Translations under genes and position numbers: made by a program
The notes under the pieces: model-generated
Seen by the model: only the letters and a program-made list of their open reading frames with translations
What the model was told of the DNA's origin: nothing
Databases searched by the model: none
Shown here: piece by piece, positions 36,675 to 48,300 of the stretch
How positions within the stretch are numbered: the stretch's first letter is position 1
Layout: each line of letters begins with the position of its first letter
Assembly (NCBI GenBank): GCA_902806595.1
Contig: CADCXC010000035.1
Span: forward strand, 124,001-188,000
DNA length: 64,000 nucleotides
Direction of reading: 5' to 3'
Source of the DNA: Pyrenopolyporus hunteri
Taxonomy: Eukaryota; Ascomycota; Sordariomycetes; Xylariales; Hypoxylaceae

Positions 36675-37056
36675 CTACAGAAAAGGGGACGCCGCACGCC
36701 CGGAAGCTCGGCGTCTGAAGATACCGCCATGGCGCAACCTGGCTTGGCTTGGCTGGACGCCCACTCGCCCGCCCGCCTACGGGCCAGGGGGGGCGTACGC
36801 TCCGTCACGCTTAGTGGCTGGGAGGGCGAGCCGCCTCTGGTTGTTTGGCCGTCGGCTTTCGAAGCTCGGGTTTGGAGGGCCGCTGATGGCTGGTGGTTGG
36901 GTATGACGTTGGGTATGCTGCGTTGTGGGTGGTATGTGTGTGCGAGGAGGAGGGAGGTAGGTGAAGGTAAGGGCTGAACGGGTAAATAGAAGTTTGAGGT
37001 TGATGGCTGCTGTCGGTTTGGTCTGGGCACTTTCGGGGTGGGTGTCTGGGGAGACG

Positions 37057-37074
37057 GGTAGGTAGGTAGGTAGG
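37057..37074. repeat. (GGTA)4 tetranucleotide tract
   Basis: Four perfect GGTA units followed by GG, directly visible on the plus strand. Confidence 0.85.
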
Positions 37075-38114
37075 TGGATTGGAGGTAGCTATGCCAATGT
37101 TGTGTTTTGGAGATCTATAATAGCCAGTCGTGGATAGCTTGGCTCTCCTACCTCTGCTCCTGCAATTGGCAGTCGTATAGGCACTTTGCTACTCGATTGT
37201 AATTCGGTCGAGGAGGCGGCTTGAGATGAATCAGACAAACTGCTGGGTTTCTTCCGGGTTTTGCTGTTAGGGGTTTGGCTGTTGGATATGCGGTGAAACA
37301 TGGCTGGCTCTTGTTGGTCCCCCTGGTAGTCAGCGGTAGATGTAGCTCTTGTGAAGTCGTCGAAATATCATGCTTACATATAAGGTTATATTACGAGTTA
37401 CATTGAGGTAATCTATTTTTTTGTACCTAGTAGCTTTAGATAAATTTTTATGACTACCTACATGTAACGTGTGTAAGCTGAGAGGAGTTGGTTGTGCCCA
37501 CCCCCTTTTGTCGAAGGTTACTAGTCATATCTTCGTTGCCAGGACGTTGAATGCGCCCATAAGCCGTCTCATGAGAACTACGAACGGGCTCTTCTTTCGT
37601 GTGATGCTGTATCTCTAGCGTCCTTCTCTTATAAATACCGTTTCGTAATTTTCTCACCCCTGGTCGATGATTCGCCATCTCTAGAACTTGCATATATGCG
37701 ACTTAGGGGTCTAGCCTTTTCGTGAGCTATGGTAGACATCCACCACGATCCAATCGCTATTAGTATATATATACTATAAACTATGATTCGGCTAATCGTA
37801 CATCAGGTTAATACTGAGCCCGTGTTATATATCCTGAATAGGTACCAAGCATACCACTATGGTTCGGAGGTGGAAATCCCTCCGGAGTTCCGGAGTCACG
37901 GAGTCACGATCATCAACTTTCATCAAGTTTCAACTACTCCTTAGATAGAGCTACTATGAGGCCCCGTGAAATATGAATGCGCTTCCCATAAAAATATAGG
38001 TGCTTAGATAATAATGCTTCACCATGAACCCCGCGAAGATAGAACCCCTTATACTATGCGTGTATGAAATCGAGTCCCGGGCGGCCCCATACTATATCCT
38101 CATTCGCTTAAGTT

Positions 38115-40373
38115 CTATTCCGCAGTATTTTCCTCTTCAAATACTACTAAGACAGTTCCGGCTTTGCATTTATCCTTTCGCTCGCGTTAGTAGTTGCAGG
38201 TGTGGGTTTCGTCGGACACAATAGCTTACCCCTTCTTTATGTGCTAGTCTCTTAATAACACCGTCTTGGGGTGACCGGATGACTGTCTCCATCTTCATGG
38301 ATTCGATGCTGGATTCAATATGAGCTTACTTCAAAGTCCATCAAACCGCTGCGCGGGGAAGGGAACTTACACGACGAGGGGAGCTCCTTTGGTAACTCTA
38401 TCGCCTTCCTTGACCTCATTCTTAAGGATCTTGCAAGGCATTGGGGCCGCGACGGACCCTGTTACTTCCTTAAGACCTAGAGCCTTCTCATACCACGTAG
38501 GAGACACTAGCGATAACTCTGTTTTGGCACCGAGCTGGAATACGGTGATCTTGTTGTCGTTGTTGGGGTCTTGGACGACGGTCGTCTTAACCTGCGCATG
38601 GGGGAAGTAGGTTACCAGGCTGGCTTTGTCAGTAGTCGGAATAGGCGAAGAGACTAGATTTTCGAAGACATGAGGGTCCTCGTCTTTTCGTACAACTTGG
38701 GCGTCGAACAGATTCTGGCCCTTTTGCGTGATGGTGACATTCACAACCTCCCCTTCCTTCTGATCTAACGCATCGAGCGACTTGAAAGAAAAGGTCCGTC
38801 CATTGCCGCTCGAGCCAAAACCAAGGCTTTCTCCATGAGGTAAGCTAGCATTCGCGTGCTGAGAAGCGAATAGGCCTAGCGCCGCTTGTACGTAGACCTC
38901 GGGCTTCGTTACCACGGGATCAAAGAGCTCTGCCTTCCACTTTTCGATAAAGCCCGTTTCCACATCTCCTTGTATGAACGCTGGCGATCTGCACAAGCGC
39001 TTCAAGAATTCAATATTGGTGCTCAAGCCCACAACTTCGTAATCGCGTAGCGCAAGCTCCATTTTCCTAATGGCGGTTTCGCGGTCTCTGCCTCTGACGA
39101 TGAGTTTTGCGATCATTCCGTCGTAAGCTTCGGTGACTGTATCACCTTCAACAAAACCGGCATCTATTCGCACGTCTTCGTCAACCTTGGGGGTCTTAAG
39201 ATGAACAAGCTTCCCAGAGTCAGGTAGGAACCCCTTTTCGGGGCTTTCAGCGTATATTCTCGCTTCTATGGCTGCCCCCCTCTCGTGTATCCTGTCCATG
39301 ATCTCCTTTTGCGTCAACGGCAGTCTCTCACCGGCCGCGACTCGGAACTGCCATTCCACCAGGTCCGTCCCCGTGACCATCTCACTGACGGGATGTTCTA
39401 CCTGGAGTCGGGTGTTCATCTCCATGAAGTAGAAGTCCCCCGTGTCCTTGTCGAAGATGAATTCCACAGTTCCTGCGCCTACATAACCCACCGCCAACGC
39501 AGCCGTCTTGGCCTTTTCCCATAGGTCCAGCCTTGTGACATCGTCTAGGTCAGGCGCGGGCGACTCCTCGAGTATCTTCTGATGCCGCCGTTGTACGCTG
39601 CAGTCTCTTTCTCCTAGAGCGACGCAATTGCCGTGCTTATCCGCGAATACCTGGACTTCGACATGCCTGGGCCGCACGATGTACTTCTCGACCAGCATAA
39701 CCTCGCCCCCTTCTCCGAACGAAGCTCTCGCCTCCGCGCGTGCGCTCTTCAACTGCTGGAGAAATTCGCCCTCTTCCATCACGATACGCATGCCCTTTCC
39801 ACCGCCGCCCTTTACGCTCTTAAGCAACACGGGAAACTGGATCTTCTTCGCATGCTCGAGTAGTTCGGCATCGCCCTGTTCGCTTCCATGATAGCCGGGC
39901 ACGCATGGTACTCCGGCTTTAGTCATGATCTCCTTGCTCCGCGCCTTGTCTCCCATATCCGCCATGGCCTGGGCGGGTGGACCGACAAAGAGGATCCCCT
40001 CTTGCTCACACCTCTTAGCGAAGGCCGAGTTTTCTGATAAGAAGCCATATCCAGGGTGGAGTGCCTGAATACCGTGCTGCTTGGCTAATTTCACTATCCT
40101 TTCGCCGTCGAGGTACCCATTGGCGGCACCGAGGTTGATGGAATGGGGCGAGCAAGAGGCGTGCTGGGATCTGGCGTCCGGGTCGGTATATAATGTGGTA
40201 GTTTTTATGCCGAGACGCTCGGCTGTCTTATTAATTCTCAACGCGATCTCGCCGCGATTAGCAATTAGCAAAGATGTTATAGGGGTGATTTGAGGTTGTA
40301 TGGGGGAACTAGAAGTAGAGAGATAGCGGGGGAATGGACCCCTGCGGAGATGTCTAGGCTTGATCGAACGCAT
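38115..40373 (-). CDS. Methylcrotonyl-CoA carboxylase alpha (biotin-carboxylase/biotin carrier) subunit
   Basis: Three exons: 40373..38371, 38308..38230 and 38174..38115, 713 aa. Introns of 62 and 55 nt carry GTAAGT/GTAAGC donors; intron 2 has an ACTAAC branch site. The enzyme carboxylates 3-methylcrotonyl-CoA in mitochondrial leucine breakdown; this subunit carries biotin and the ATP-dependent biotin carboxylase. The N-terminal 30 residues are basic and Ser-rich, like a mitochondrial presequence. The biotin carboxylase begins IANRGEIALRI. The ATP-grasp glycine loop KGGGGKGMR is at 188-196, with EKYIVRPRHVEVQVF, ERDCSVQRRHQKI and EMNTRLQVEHPV after it. The terminal carrier domain has the biotin lysine in ESMKMET (about 673), which lies in the small second exon, so both introns are essential. 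Length and the ESMKMET context fit MCC alpha better than pyruvate or acetyl-CoA carboxylase. A geranyl-CoA carboxylase-like paralogue is a weaker alternative. Confidence 0.93.
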
Positions 40374-40779
40374 TTTGTGGTCCTAATGTAGATCATAACA
40401 GAAAGACTCCCCTATGATATAGAGATGTGAGCAATTGGGTATATTGTATGAGACGGGGACGAGAGAAGGAAAGAAGATAACTCGATTCGTTCCACGGCGT
40501 CGTTCTTAAGTGAGACTCGATGAGAGCCGTAAGTAAGCGGGCCCACCCCCGCGAAAAGCCGCGGTTCTTAAGGTACCTAAACCTTCTATCCTCTTCAGCC
40601 CCCTTTAGCGGTTATGGCCCAAGCTCCAGGCTTAGCCTCAGCGGGGGTTTTCCAGGGGGGTTCAGCTCCAAACTCCAACGTCATTACGGGCCATCTGATA
40701 GGATCGCAACTTCGACCCCCTCCATCATCTGGCGACTTTTCACGGCCTTGAACTAAAGCTCTTATTAGGAACGGTTACA
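40374..40779. promoter_or_regulatory. Divergent intergenic promoter region
   Basis: This 406-bp spacer separates the head-to-head starts of MCC alpha (minus) and the PNPOx-like flavoprotein (plus). It must hold both promoters. No specific factor-binding site can be named with confidence. Confidence 0.5.
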
Positions 40780-41664
40780 ATGGAGCAGATAGCTCTCAAC
40801 CACGAAGCCTCCGCCGGCGACACCCACAAACAATTAGTTACTTCTTTCCCACCGGAGGTCGTACAATGCCTCGAAAATGCTCGCTTCGTACGTCTGCGTA
40901 ATCGATTCTTGCCTATCGTGGAGTTAGGCCTGCTGACCCAAAGCCGCCGACGTAGCTTCACTTGGCGACATGTACCGATAACCAGCCCCATGTGTCGCTG
41001 ATGAACTATACATACATCCCCTCCTCGCAATACTCCCCCGAACCCGTCATCATCATGACCACGAACCCTTCGTCTAAGAAGGCCAACAACCTCATCGTGA
41101 ACCCCAACGTCTCGCTACTAGTCCACGACTGTGAGGACCCTCTTGACTGAAGTTATTATTCTTTCGTATTTCCTTCTCCTGGGCAATACAACTAGGGAAA
41201 AAAAAGAAACACACACTCACTCAACCACAGGGGTCTCCCACCGCCCACCGACTCAAGGCCGCCGCATGTCCGGCGGCTCGCCCGGCCCGGAGCACCGCTC
41301 GAGCCTGGCGTCGCTCCTCCTGAACCTCAACACGAGCGCCATATCCAGCATCAGCGCGACGATCAACGGCACCGCCGAGCTCGTGCCCCGCGGCTCCGCC
41401 GAGGAGGCGTTCTACCGCAGCCAGCACCTCGAGAACAACACGTTCGACTCCGAGGGCGGCGTCGCGTTTAACAACGGCGGCCGTGGTGGACTGCCGGCGG
41501 AGGACGGCGGCAGGGAGTGCTTCGTTGCGGGCGAGGAGGTGCGCGTTGTGCTGGTTCGGATAAGGGATATACGGACTAGTGATTGGAAGGGCAGTGTGAA
41601 GGATTGGGTGTTGGTGCCTGATGCTAATGCGACGGCTGTGAATGGGGTGAGGGCTAGCTCGTGA
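40780..41664 (+). CDS. Pyridoxamine-5'-phosphate-oxidase-like FMN-binding protein (YLR456W/YPR172W type)
   Basis: Three exons: 40780..40887, 40956..41130 and 41231..41664, 238 aa. Introns are 68 nt (GTACGT...CGTAG) and 100 nt (GTGAGG...CACAG). Splicing gives VVQCLENARF/LHLATCTDNQPHVSLMNYTY and then VSLLVHD/WVSHRPP. The split-barrel FMN-binding fold of the PNPOx family is recognisable from FLHLATC, PHVSLMNYTY, VIIMTTNPSSKKANNL and NPNVSLLVHD. These fungal proteins resemble pyridoxal-phosphate synthase, but the yeast homologues are not known to complete that reaction, so the substrate is uncertain. The last exon is GC-rich and contains SLASLLLNLNTSAISSISATINGTAEL followed by a Gly-rich spacer. 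The GC-rich third exon contrasts with the balanced first two. Confidence 0.88.
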
Positions 41665-43765
41665 GCGATGGAGCTATCTTGATGGGAGGGAGGCTGCTTT
41701 CCGCGTTTTGGCTTGGTACGGTGCTTTGAGCAGGCGCATCAGGTTCTGGACCTAAGTTGAGAGGGGAATGACTGCCGCTACGAGATATGTGCATTATAAC
41801 GCTGGTGTGGCCTGTTCTTTCTACTCGTGCGCGCTTGGAGCCTTCGATTAGGGGTGGGGGGCTGTTCGTGTTGGAGCGGCTTATATGAGTTGAAGCATTA
41901 ACCTAAATTGTGCTTTTGGTGTTGGCGAGAAATATTTAGAGATAAGTGCGGCGCCGGACGGATTTTATATGGCGCGGGAAGTAGTCTGGTGGACTGATAC
42001 ATGATTACGCCATGTATTTTTTCTACGAATGAATCCATCGCCATAATGTATCATTGGGAGATTACCGGAAGGACCAGTTGTGAAGTTAGACGTCTGTAAG
42101 TGATGATTCTGCTCTGGGGAGTGCCAGCTTTCTACTATCAGGGAAGCCGGCGCCGTCCTACGCGGAAAGCAAACAGTTGAAGTGCCTCCAGTAGCATATG
42201 TCGAGGGTTAGGAGAGTCTAGTGCCCTCTTACTTCGTTATAGAGGCTCTTATAAAACCTATGAGTTAGGGATTAAGCTTTAACCTTGAACTTGTTGATGA
42301 CAATGACTGGTTCATCGGCTGTCCACTGTCATGATATCTGATTTTTGGGCCAGGGTCTCTTAAAGTACGATTGCCTCCCTAAAAAGATCGACCTCGGTGT
42401 ACCGATAGCTGCTTGGTTTATGAGGCGCTATGAATTCGCATATGGAGATGGGGCCGCTTTGTTCATTTTTTTATTATTCATCATACATATTGCCCAATCG
42501 TCTCAACAGACGTAAGATCCGAGCTGGCAGTGGTTATACGGTCTCCGAAGATACGTCGAAGTAAACCCTCCTGCTTCGCGATATGTACATGCTAGGTAGG
42601 GCCGCGGCTTCGATGGGCATGTCGTATCCCGCCCTATGCTATATCACCTAATATGGGCGAATTCGTGCCACAAGCGGTTGTTCTATATCCCGCTTCTCTA
42701 TCGCAATACGTATGAAGATCCGAATCGTGGTCGGAGTCTATACGCACGTAGATGTGCCAATGCTGCCGTTTCACTCCTGCGGTTTAGAATCGGTTTGGAA
42801 TTCGCGAGGCATAGGCGGCGGGGTTCGTGGTTCGGTATTTCGATACTTGGGTTCTAAAATGCCAAGCTGGCGCGGGATTCAGTTAGCATACGGACAGAGC
42901 ATATTGTCTTATGCTTGCGCGGAGACGACGAGGCTGAAATGCGAAGGGTGGTCGATGTTGATATAAAGATAATCTCTCTCGTACCATGGACAGCAGCCTC
43001 CAAACAGTGTCTGTTGGTTGCGCGCCGACACCAATCCAGTACTTGGCTCTTGATGTATCTAGCTTGATGTCTTTGTGCAGTTTCCCCGAGTCATCGTACG
43101 GATCTGGCTTCGGAATGGGATCGTATGTGCCAATGACCTCGAGTGGTCTGCTGTTCCTTGCCGTTCTATATCGGTGTAAGAATTGTCAGTTCGATACCGG
43201 CACCAGCCGTATATACAGTAGGACACGGCTGCTGTAATTCGGGTATCTTGCGAGAACCAACTGACCTGGCATGGGCGACGACTATGTTATAAAAGGGGGC
43301 ATTCTTGCGCCCGAAACGCGCCAACCGAATCTTGACGACCATTATGGCTGTTTCGCTATTTTGTAGTTGTAGGTTTTAAGAATTGAAGATACCTCTTACA
43401 AGGATCTTATCGCACTGAATTTGACGTCGCACGCGATTACCTCTGGGCAATTTCCGCTGTACCTACTGGACCTTCTAAGGTTCAGCTGGAACAATTTTTT
43501 AGCGGACCTGGAAAGTGTTTTCTCCGTCTTATCCAATCGGAGTCGACCTCCGGCTTAGTCACCCAGCAAAGGGCACTTAGACCAATGGCAAGCCACAATT
43601 CAGATCACAGCTTCCCTTTAGTGATGTCAGTCGACCAACTAAACTTCTCTCACCTTTCAATCAACTCCCCCAGTCTTTCTCAAACTTTTTGATTAATTCT
43701 CTTAACTCCCTCGCTAATAATCGCTAATCGTCGCTGGTCTGAGCTTGATTATTATAAGGAAAGCC
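41665..43765. other. Intergenic region
   Basis: The 3' flank of the flavoprotein gene, then about 1.5 kb without a supported gene, ending in the presumed promoter of the epimerase gene. CT-rich text at 43630-43720 is typical of fungal leaders. Confidence 0.45.
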
Positions 43766-45055
43766 ATGGCTATCAAGGTTCGTCAGATGCTCAATATGTA
43801 ACTGTACCCGTGCTGGAAATCCACTTACACTGCCATAGACATTGTCCGCGAAGGCGGCTACAGCTCTTGATAAAGAGCTTATGAGCACTGGCGCCTTTTC
43901 GATCGACCAGCTCATGGAGCTTGCTGGCTTATCAGTCTCACAAGTTGGCACGTACTTCAATATAGCCGACGGGTGGCTAATGGCTATCTAACAGCTGCTA
44001 CCTCGCAGTTTACCGAGTCCATCCTCCCAGCAAAGGCAAAAGAGTGCTGGTAGCTTGCGGCCCAGGCAATAATGGTGAGATTTTTTTCTCCCCCGCTTTG
44101 CCGAGCACGTTTTAATAGGTAAAAGGCGGCGACGGCCTCGTTGCAGCTCGTCATCTCCGTCATTATGGATATCAGCCAACCATTTACTACCCGAAACGCA
44201 GCAAAAATGAGCTCTACCAGGTATGGCAAACGTCATATACTATCTTAGGACACCTTCTATTTTCATCAAATCACACTACACCACATCACGCCACAAGTGA
44301 TTCTCCGCTGCCCTGTAGTTTTCCGATTATTTTTTGGAGTACAAGTTTCACTTCCCATCGTCATTTCCTGACATTATACTTCGTTTCTCCTCGTGTATTC
44401 CAAACCCATCTATACCGAACCCGAATCGCGGATCGCAATGCGTCTATGTCGTGTTCCTTTTTCCCTGCCCAGACAAAATCAATTCCATCGTCCGAGATGC
44501 TAATCGTAACTATCCCCCACAGCGTCTTGCTAAGCAGCTAGAAGATCTTGAGGTTCCGTTCGTCGAGGATTTCCCAGCAGCAATCAAATCGACGGACCAC
44601 GTAGTGGATGCGGTGTTCGGTATGTATCATCATCGGTTCTTTCGAAGGTACTAAGCTCATCCAAAACAAGGGTTCAGTTTTTCGGGCGAGGTCCGCGAGC
44701 CTTTTCCTGCGGTGATCCGTGCTCTGGAAGACACCAAGCTTCCTGTGACCTCCGTTGACGCTCCCTCGTCTTGGAACATTGAAACAGGACCACCCGAGTC
44801 TGGCTTGGGGAGCAAGTTCAACCCTGACTTCTTGATCAGTCTGACAGCTCCCAAGCCGTTAGTCAAGTACTTCAAAGGCCGTCATTTCGTGGGCGGCCGG
44901 TAAGTTATTTTCATGCGACATGGGAAAAGTCCTGTGGCTGACGTACCAGCAGCTTTATCACTCCATCGATCGCTAGGAAGTATGACTTCGAGGTACCCGA
45001 GTACCAAGGAATCGACCAGATTGTTGAGGTAGGCGTCGGAGGGGAGAAGCTCTGA
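43766..45055 (+). CDS. NAD(P)H-hydrate epimerase (YjeF_N / NAXE family)
   Basis: Seven exons: 43766..43777, 43839..43947, 44009..44074, 44126..44220, 44523..44619, 44671..44899 and 44953..45055, 236 aa. The enzyme interconverts R and S forms of hydrated NAD(P)H so that a dehydratase can repair them. Spliced motifs: ALDKELMSTGAFSIDQLMELAGLSVSQ, VACGPGNNGGDGLVAARHL (the YjeF nucleotide-binding loop), YYPKRSKNELY, DHVVDAVFGFSFSGEVREPF, VTSVDAPSSW and GGRFITPSIARKY. All exon joins keep the family text in frame. Intron 2 works only with a GC donor (GGCACGT at 43948) and the CGCAG acceptor at 44008, with CTAAC upstream; the available GT donors break the frame or insert extra residues. Intron 4 is unusually long (302 nt). 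Exon 1 encodes only MAIK. The acceptor of the last intron could alternatively be three bases upstream, adding a serine. Confidence 0.9.
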
Positions 45056-45128
45056 CCGGCCGGGTCCGATTTAAGATGCTCTCCCGGGCTGAAGTCGCGG
45101 GCTCCGTCGGAGAAGCACCTCCCCTGAA

Positions 45129-45326
45129 TCAACTGACATTGCAACCGCCGGTGCGACTGAAAGGGCAAACTGGGCTGGGGCATCTTCCTTCTTGCATGTC
45201 TTCGTTCTTCTCAGTTATTCCCCTAGGACACCGTAACAATGGAGGATGGTAGTCTTTGCAGAACTCGACATAGATGAGATATCGCTTCCCGCAGACAGGG
45301 CACTCTGCGGTGTGCTCAGTGCACAT
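45129..45326 (-). CDS. Unrecognised small cysteine-rich protein, 65 aa
   Basis: No family is recognised. The frame begins MCTEHTAECPVC and has cysteines at 2, 9, 12, 23, 33, 49, 54 and 62, in CxxC-like pairs typical of zinc binding, with His and Asp residues between (FCKDYHPP). The N-terminal spacing Met-Cys-x6-Cys-x2-Cys-x3-Tyr-x6-Cys is identical to that of the 697-residue orphan starting at 51482, which supports this methionine as the real start and this frame as coding. The same frame is open for 111 codons upstream, but that part has no cysteine pattern and is probably untranslated. The stop lies 74 bp from the stop of the convergent epimerase gene. A spliced upstream exon cannot be excluded. 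Confidence 0.55.
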   Translation of the reverse strand: MCTEHTAECPVCGKRYLIYVEFCKDYHPPLLRCPRGITEKNEDMQEGRCPSPVCPFSRTGGCNVS

Positions 45327-48300
45327 TAAAGTTGCAGGCTGGGTCTTTGCCCTGAATTGCAAAGAACACCGGATTATGGATCGTCCCTGAAAGGACGAAT
45401 GTCTCGACGACAACTGTTGATTTGGCATACCATCCGTATAAAAGTGGCTCATTAGATGGTGGTGTGGCTTTCGAGTACAGAAATAGGACTGGCACGCCCA
45501 GGAGCGTATTGTAACACGACTGCTGGACTCGCCACCGCCGAACCAAAAAAGCACATTTGACCGCTGATGCGCTGCTGATGAAACCTCCCGTGGCAATTGC
45601 TGGTCATGGGAATACGTAACTGACAACCCCGAGAATTGTACAGGAAGGGGGATTCGCATTTTCTGTTTACAATTTGGCAGTACACTTTTACTGCCTGCCT
45701 ACCTTTACCTATTTTTTTTTTGTGCCTGTCTAATCCAGCAGCACAGCTTAACGGGGGCATAGTATTTACTACTGTAGTGAGTCGGAGCAAACGCTCCGGA
45801 ATGCATGTGATAGGCCAGAATGGATCTGCGGCGCTTACCTTGTTAGTAGTCCCAGCGAGCAGCACTTTTTTCTCGGACTTCGACCGCTGTCAGGTGATTC
45901 GCGCGCATTCCAGATCAATTCGACCGATCTTGCACTATACATAGACGAATTCGAATCGGACGAGTTCGTCGTTGGTAGATAGTGGACAGAACGTTCCAGC
46001 GTTCGTCTCGTTTAAAACGTCTCCTGATTATTCCGTTCTAGCTGCGTACCTAGCGAGAGCGACGCGGTTGCGGAGTCTCGGAAATCCATGACGCTTACTG
46101 CTGGTGCTAGGAGCTTAGCGACGATCGGCAAAAGGATGCTAGTACAGCCTTATACGTCTGTCGCCGTCCGTCGTCGTTGATTGGGGATTCTTTCTTTAAG
46201 CTTGGGCGTCCTGCTCTAAGTATCCGCGGTGTTTACGGACGCCAATCTTTTGCGTCTACCATTTAAGGCATCGTTATTTGACAGCTAGTATCGGCACGTG
46301 GCGTCTGTGATGCAGATAATCCCGCCGCATGGTTGATAGTGATCCAGTCCCTTGCCGAGCGGACCCTTTCGCTTGAGCGAGGATTGAGCAGAAAGGGGGA
46401 CCACCGTTTCGAGAACGATCAGAATCCCCCACACCCGCGTCTATGCATCTTGGGCCCCCTTGGTCCCTTGGGATGTTCCCACATCAGATCCCCACGATCC
46501 GCATTGGAAACATACATACGCAACTTCTAGATATGTGCGCAATTCCCATTACTCGCACTGATCGGTTCCTTCATTAGTCGCCGTATATCTCGGCCTGAAA
46601 CGTAGGGGTATGCTTCATGCCCAACCAACCCGCTGAATGTAACCGTAAGAGCTTGTGTTCCACGCTCCGCCGCATCCAAACGGCCGGGGCTACTGCTAAT
46701 CGAATAGCGGCTCGAACCGGTTGGCGCTTTGCGCCAAGCCAGGAGCATTTCACCCGCCTAGACATTGATAGACGATAGATAGATATCTCAATGGATGTCC
46801 ACATTCAGGCCGCGAATCTTTTACTCCCTTAGAAATGCCGAGGAGACAAGTCTTTTGCTCAATTCTACGCGCACCGCCAGCGCCGTTAATATCGGGAAAA
46901 CCCACCTTGGACGCTTTTCGATCTCGATTCATAACCACGGAGCCCTTACTAAAGTCATCGAGATTAATCTTATCTCAGTACGACGTGGTATACGTTATCG
47001 CCCTAGGGCTTCTAGACAACATTAGCTACATATTCCGTCATTATCCCCCCCGTCACCTACTTTCCCCTCTTTGGCGGGCTCGGCTAATAAATACCATTCT
47101 AAAAAGATCGTGCCCTAACAGACAATCCAGTTTTTTTTAGACCCGTGTCGGTGAGTTTACACCTAGATGTGGAGGGTCCCACTTCCTATACATCCTAAGG
47201 ATCGGATTCGACTCCCCGATATGTCATTGGTAGTCGAGCGTATAGTCAACCGTATAGTCAAGATCGTCTTAGGTTTTAGGGGCTTTGGGGGGTCACTAAG
47301 CCGCAAAAAGCACCTTTATGAGCCAGGCTAAAGTTGATTTCGGGTTGGATACTTAACGAACATTACCACCTCCGCCGTAAAAGACCGACTCTTCCTCTCA
47401 TCGGCTTTGGAACAACAGCAACGTATTTTCGTTCGCCACGATGCGTCTCAAACCGCGGATATCACTTCCCTATACCCTAGTGACAAAGACATACCGAATA
47501 AGTAGGTAGTGGTTGCTTCTCGACCTTTTCCCGCTTCACCGGCTAGAACGGGCGGCGGTTTGGGAACGAAGTTCGGATGTCGTGTTTGGTTCGTCAATTG
47601 AACGCGGCAACATGACCATCACCGGCGATCGCGCCTCTTTACGGAGTTACCTGGATATTAGGCAACTAGGCGAACCCGAGCTGACGGCAGGGCAGGAGCC
47701 TCGTGGCTCGTCAATGCGTCAATTTCCGCTCGGAACAGGCGTCGCCCGCTAATCCGCTATCGCCGCTGTTGAGAGTTGGAGGACATTTCGGGAAGATTCG
47801 CCCCTCTTCTCGCACCAACGATAAACCCCCCCTGGCTCTTCTCATGCAGGCCGTGTCATCAGCCATGCTGTGGCTGATGCTCCCCCCCTCCTCCATCACA
47901 TGACCCCGCCGGTCGGCTCAATTCCGACTTCATGTCGCAGCTGCGGGAGGTGCCCCCCTTTGCCACTCGGCGACGACAGCCTGCTCTTCCGGACGCGAAG
48001 ATGCCAGATTTCTATCAGCTTTATGGAGTTGCTTAGAAATAACATGCAGAATTCGTCAGCAGGCAGTACGGATACGAGCAAACTTGCTGTGTCATCGGTT
48101 GCCTCTCCAGTTGTACATGGATGATGCCCTTGGCAGTCGTTCGTTGATGGTAGCTCGGACTCCGGAGCATGATGGCATGACCGTCGATCATCTGTCGACG
48201 ACGAAGCACCATCACGCAACCCGATTTCACAACTACGTGCCTTGGCCGCGGGACTACCTACATTAGTCTGGGTGTTTTTCCCCATTCGTGTTTTTGATAG

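Larger units (their letters stand above)
28416..38114. other. 9.7-kb gene-desert with dense TAGGTA-type simple repeats
   Basis: No gene can be supported on either strand. Frames up to about 177 codons (for example 34297-34830) are low-complexity or cross poly-T runs, and none shows a domain or a consistent exon chain. Simple repeats are frequent: (GATACA)6 at 29516-29551, CATCAT near 30550, AAGC/ACGC tetramers at 35695-35740, and GGTA tracts at 36648-36674 and 37057-37074. The block 32.2-33.0 kb has the least biased composition and may hold an eroded gene, but no family was recognised. Confidence 0.45.

Noticed and set aside
36539..37030. 163-codon minus-strand frame
   Set aside because: Composition reflects TACC/GGTA simple repeats; no recognisable protein.
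44334..44654. 106-codon plus-strand frame starting inside the NAXE region
   Set aside because: Its first half lies in intron 4; the second half is exon 5 of NAXE in the same frame, so it is not a separate gene.
47190..47225. T-arm-like sequence (GGATTCGACTCC)
   Set aside because: No acceptor, D or anticodon stem can be paired around it.
47514..47545. Resemblance to the 5' end of U2 snRNA (GCTTCTCGACCTTTT)
   Set aside because: The match does not continue: the expected branch-site-recognition sequence and Sm site are missing.
47441..47903. Possible gene start (MRLKPRISLPYTLVTKTYRIS) followed by a 66-codon frame
   Set aside because: A stop occurs after 22 codons and no splice pair gave a recognisable continuation.
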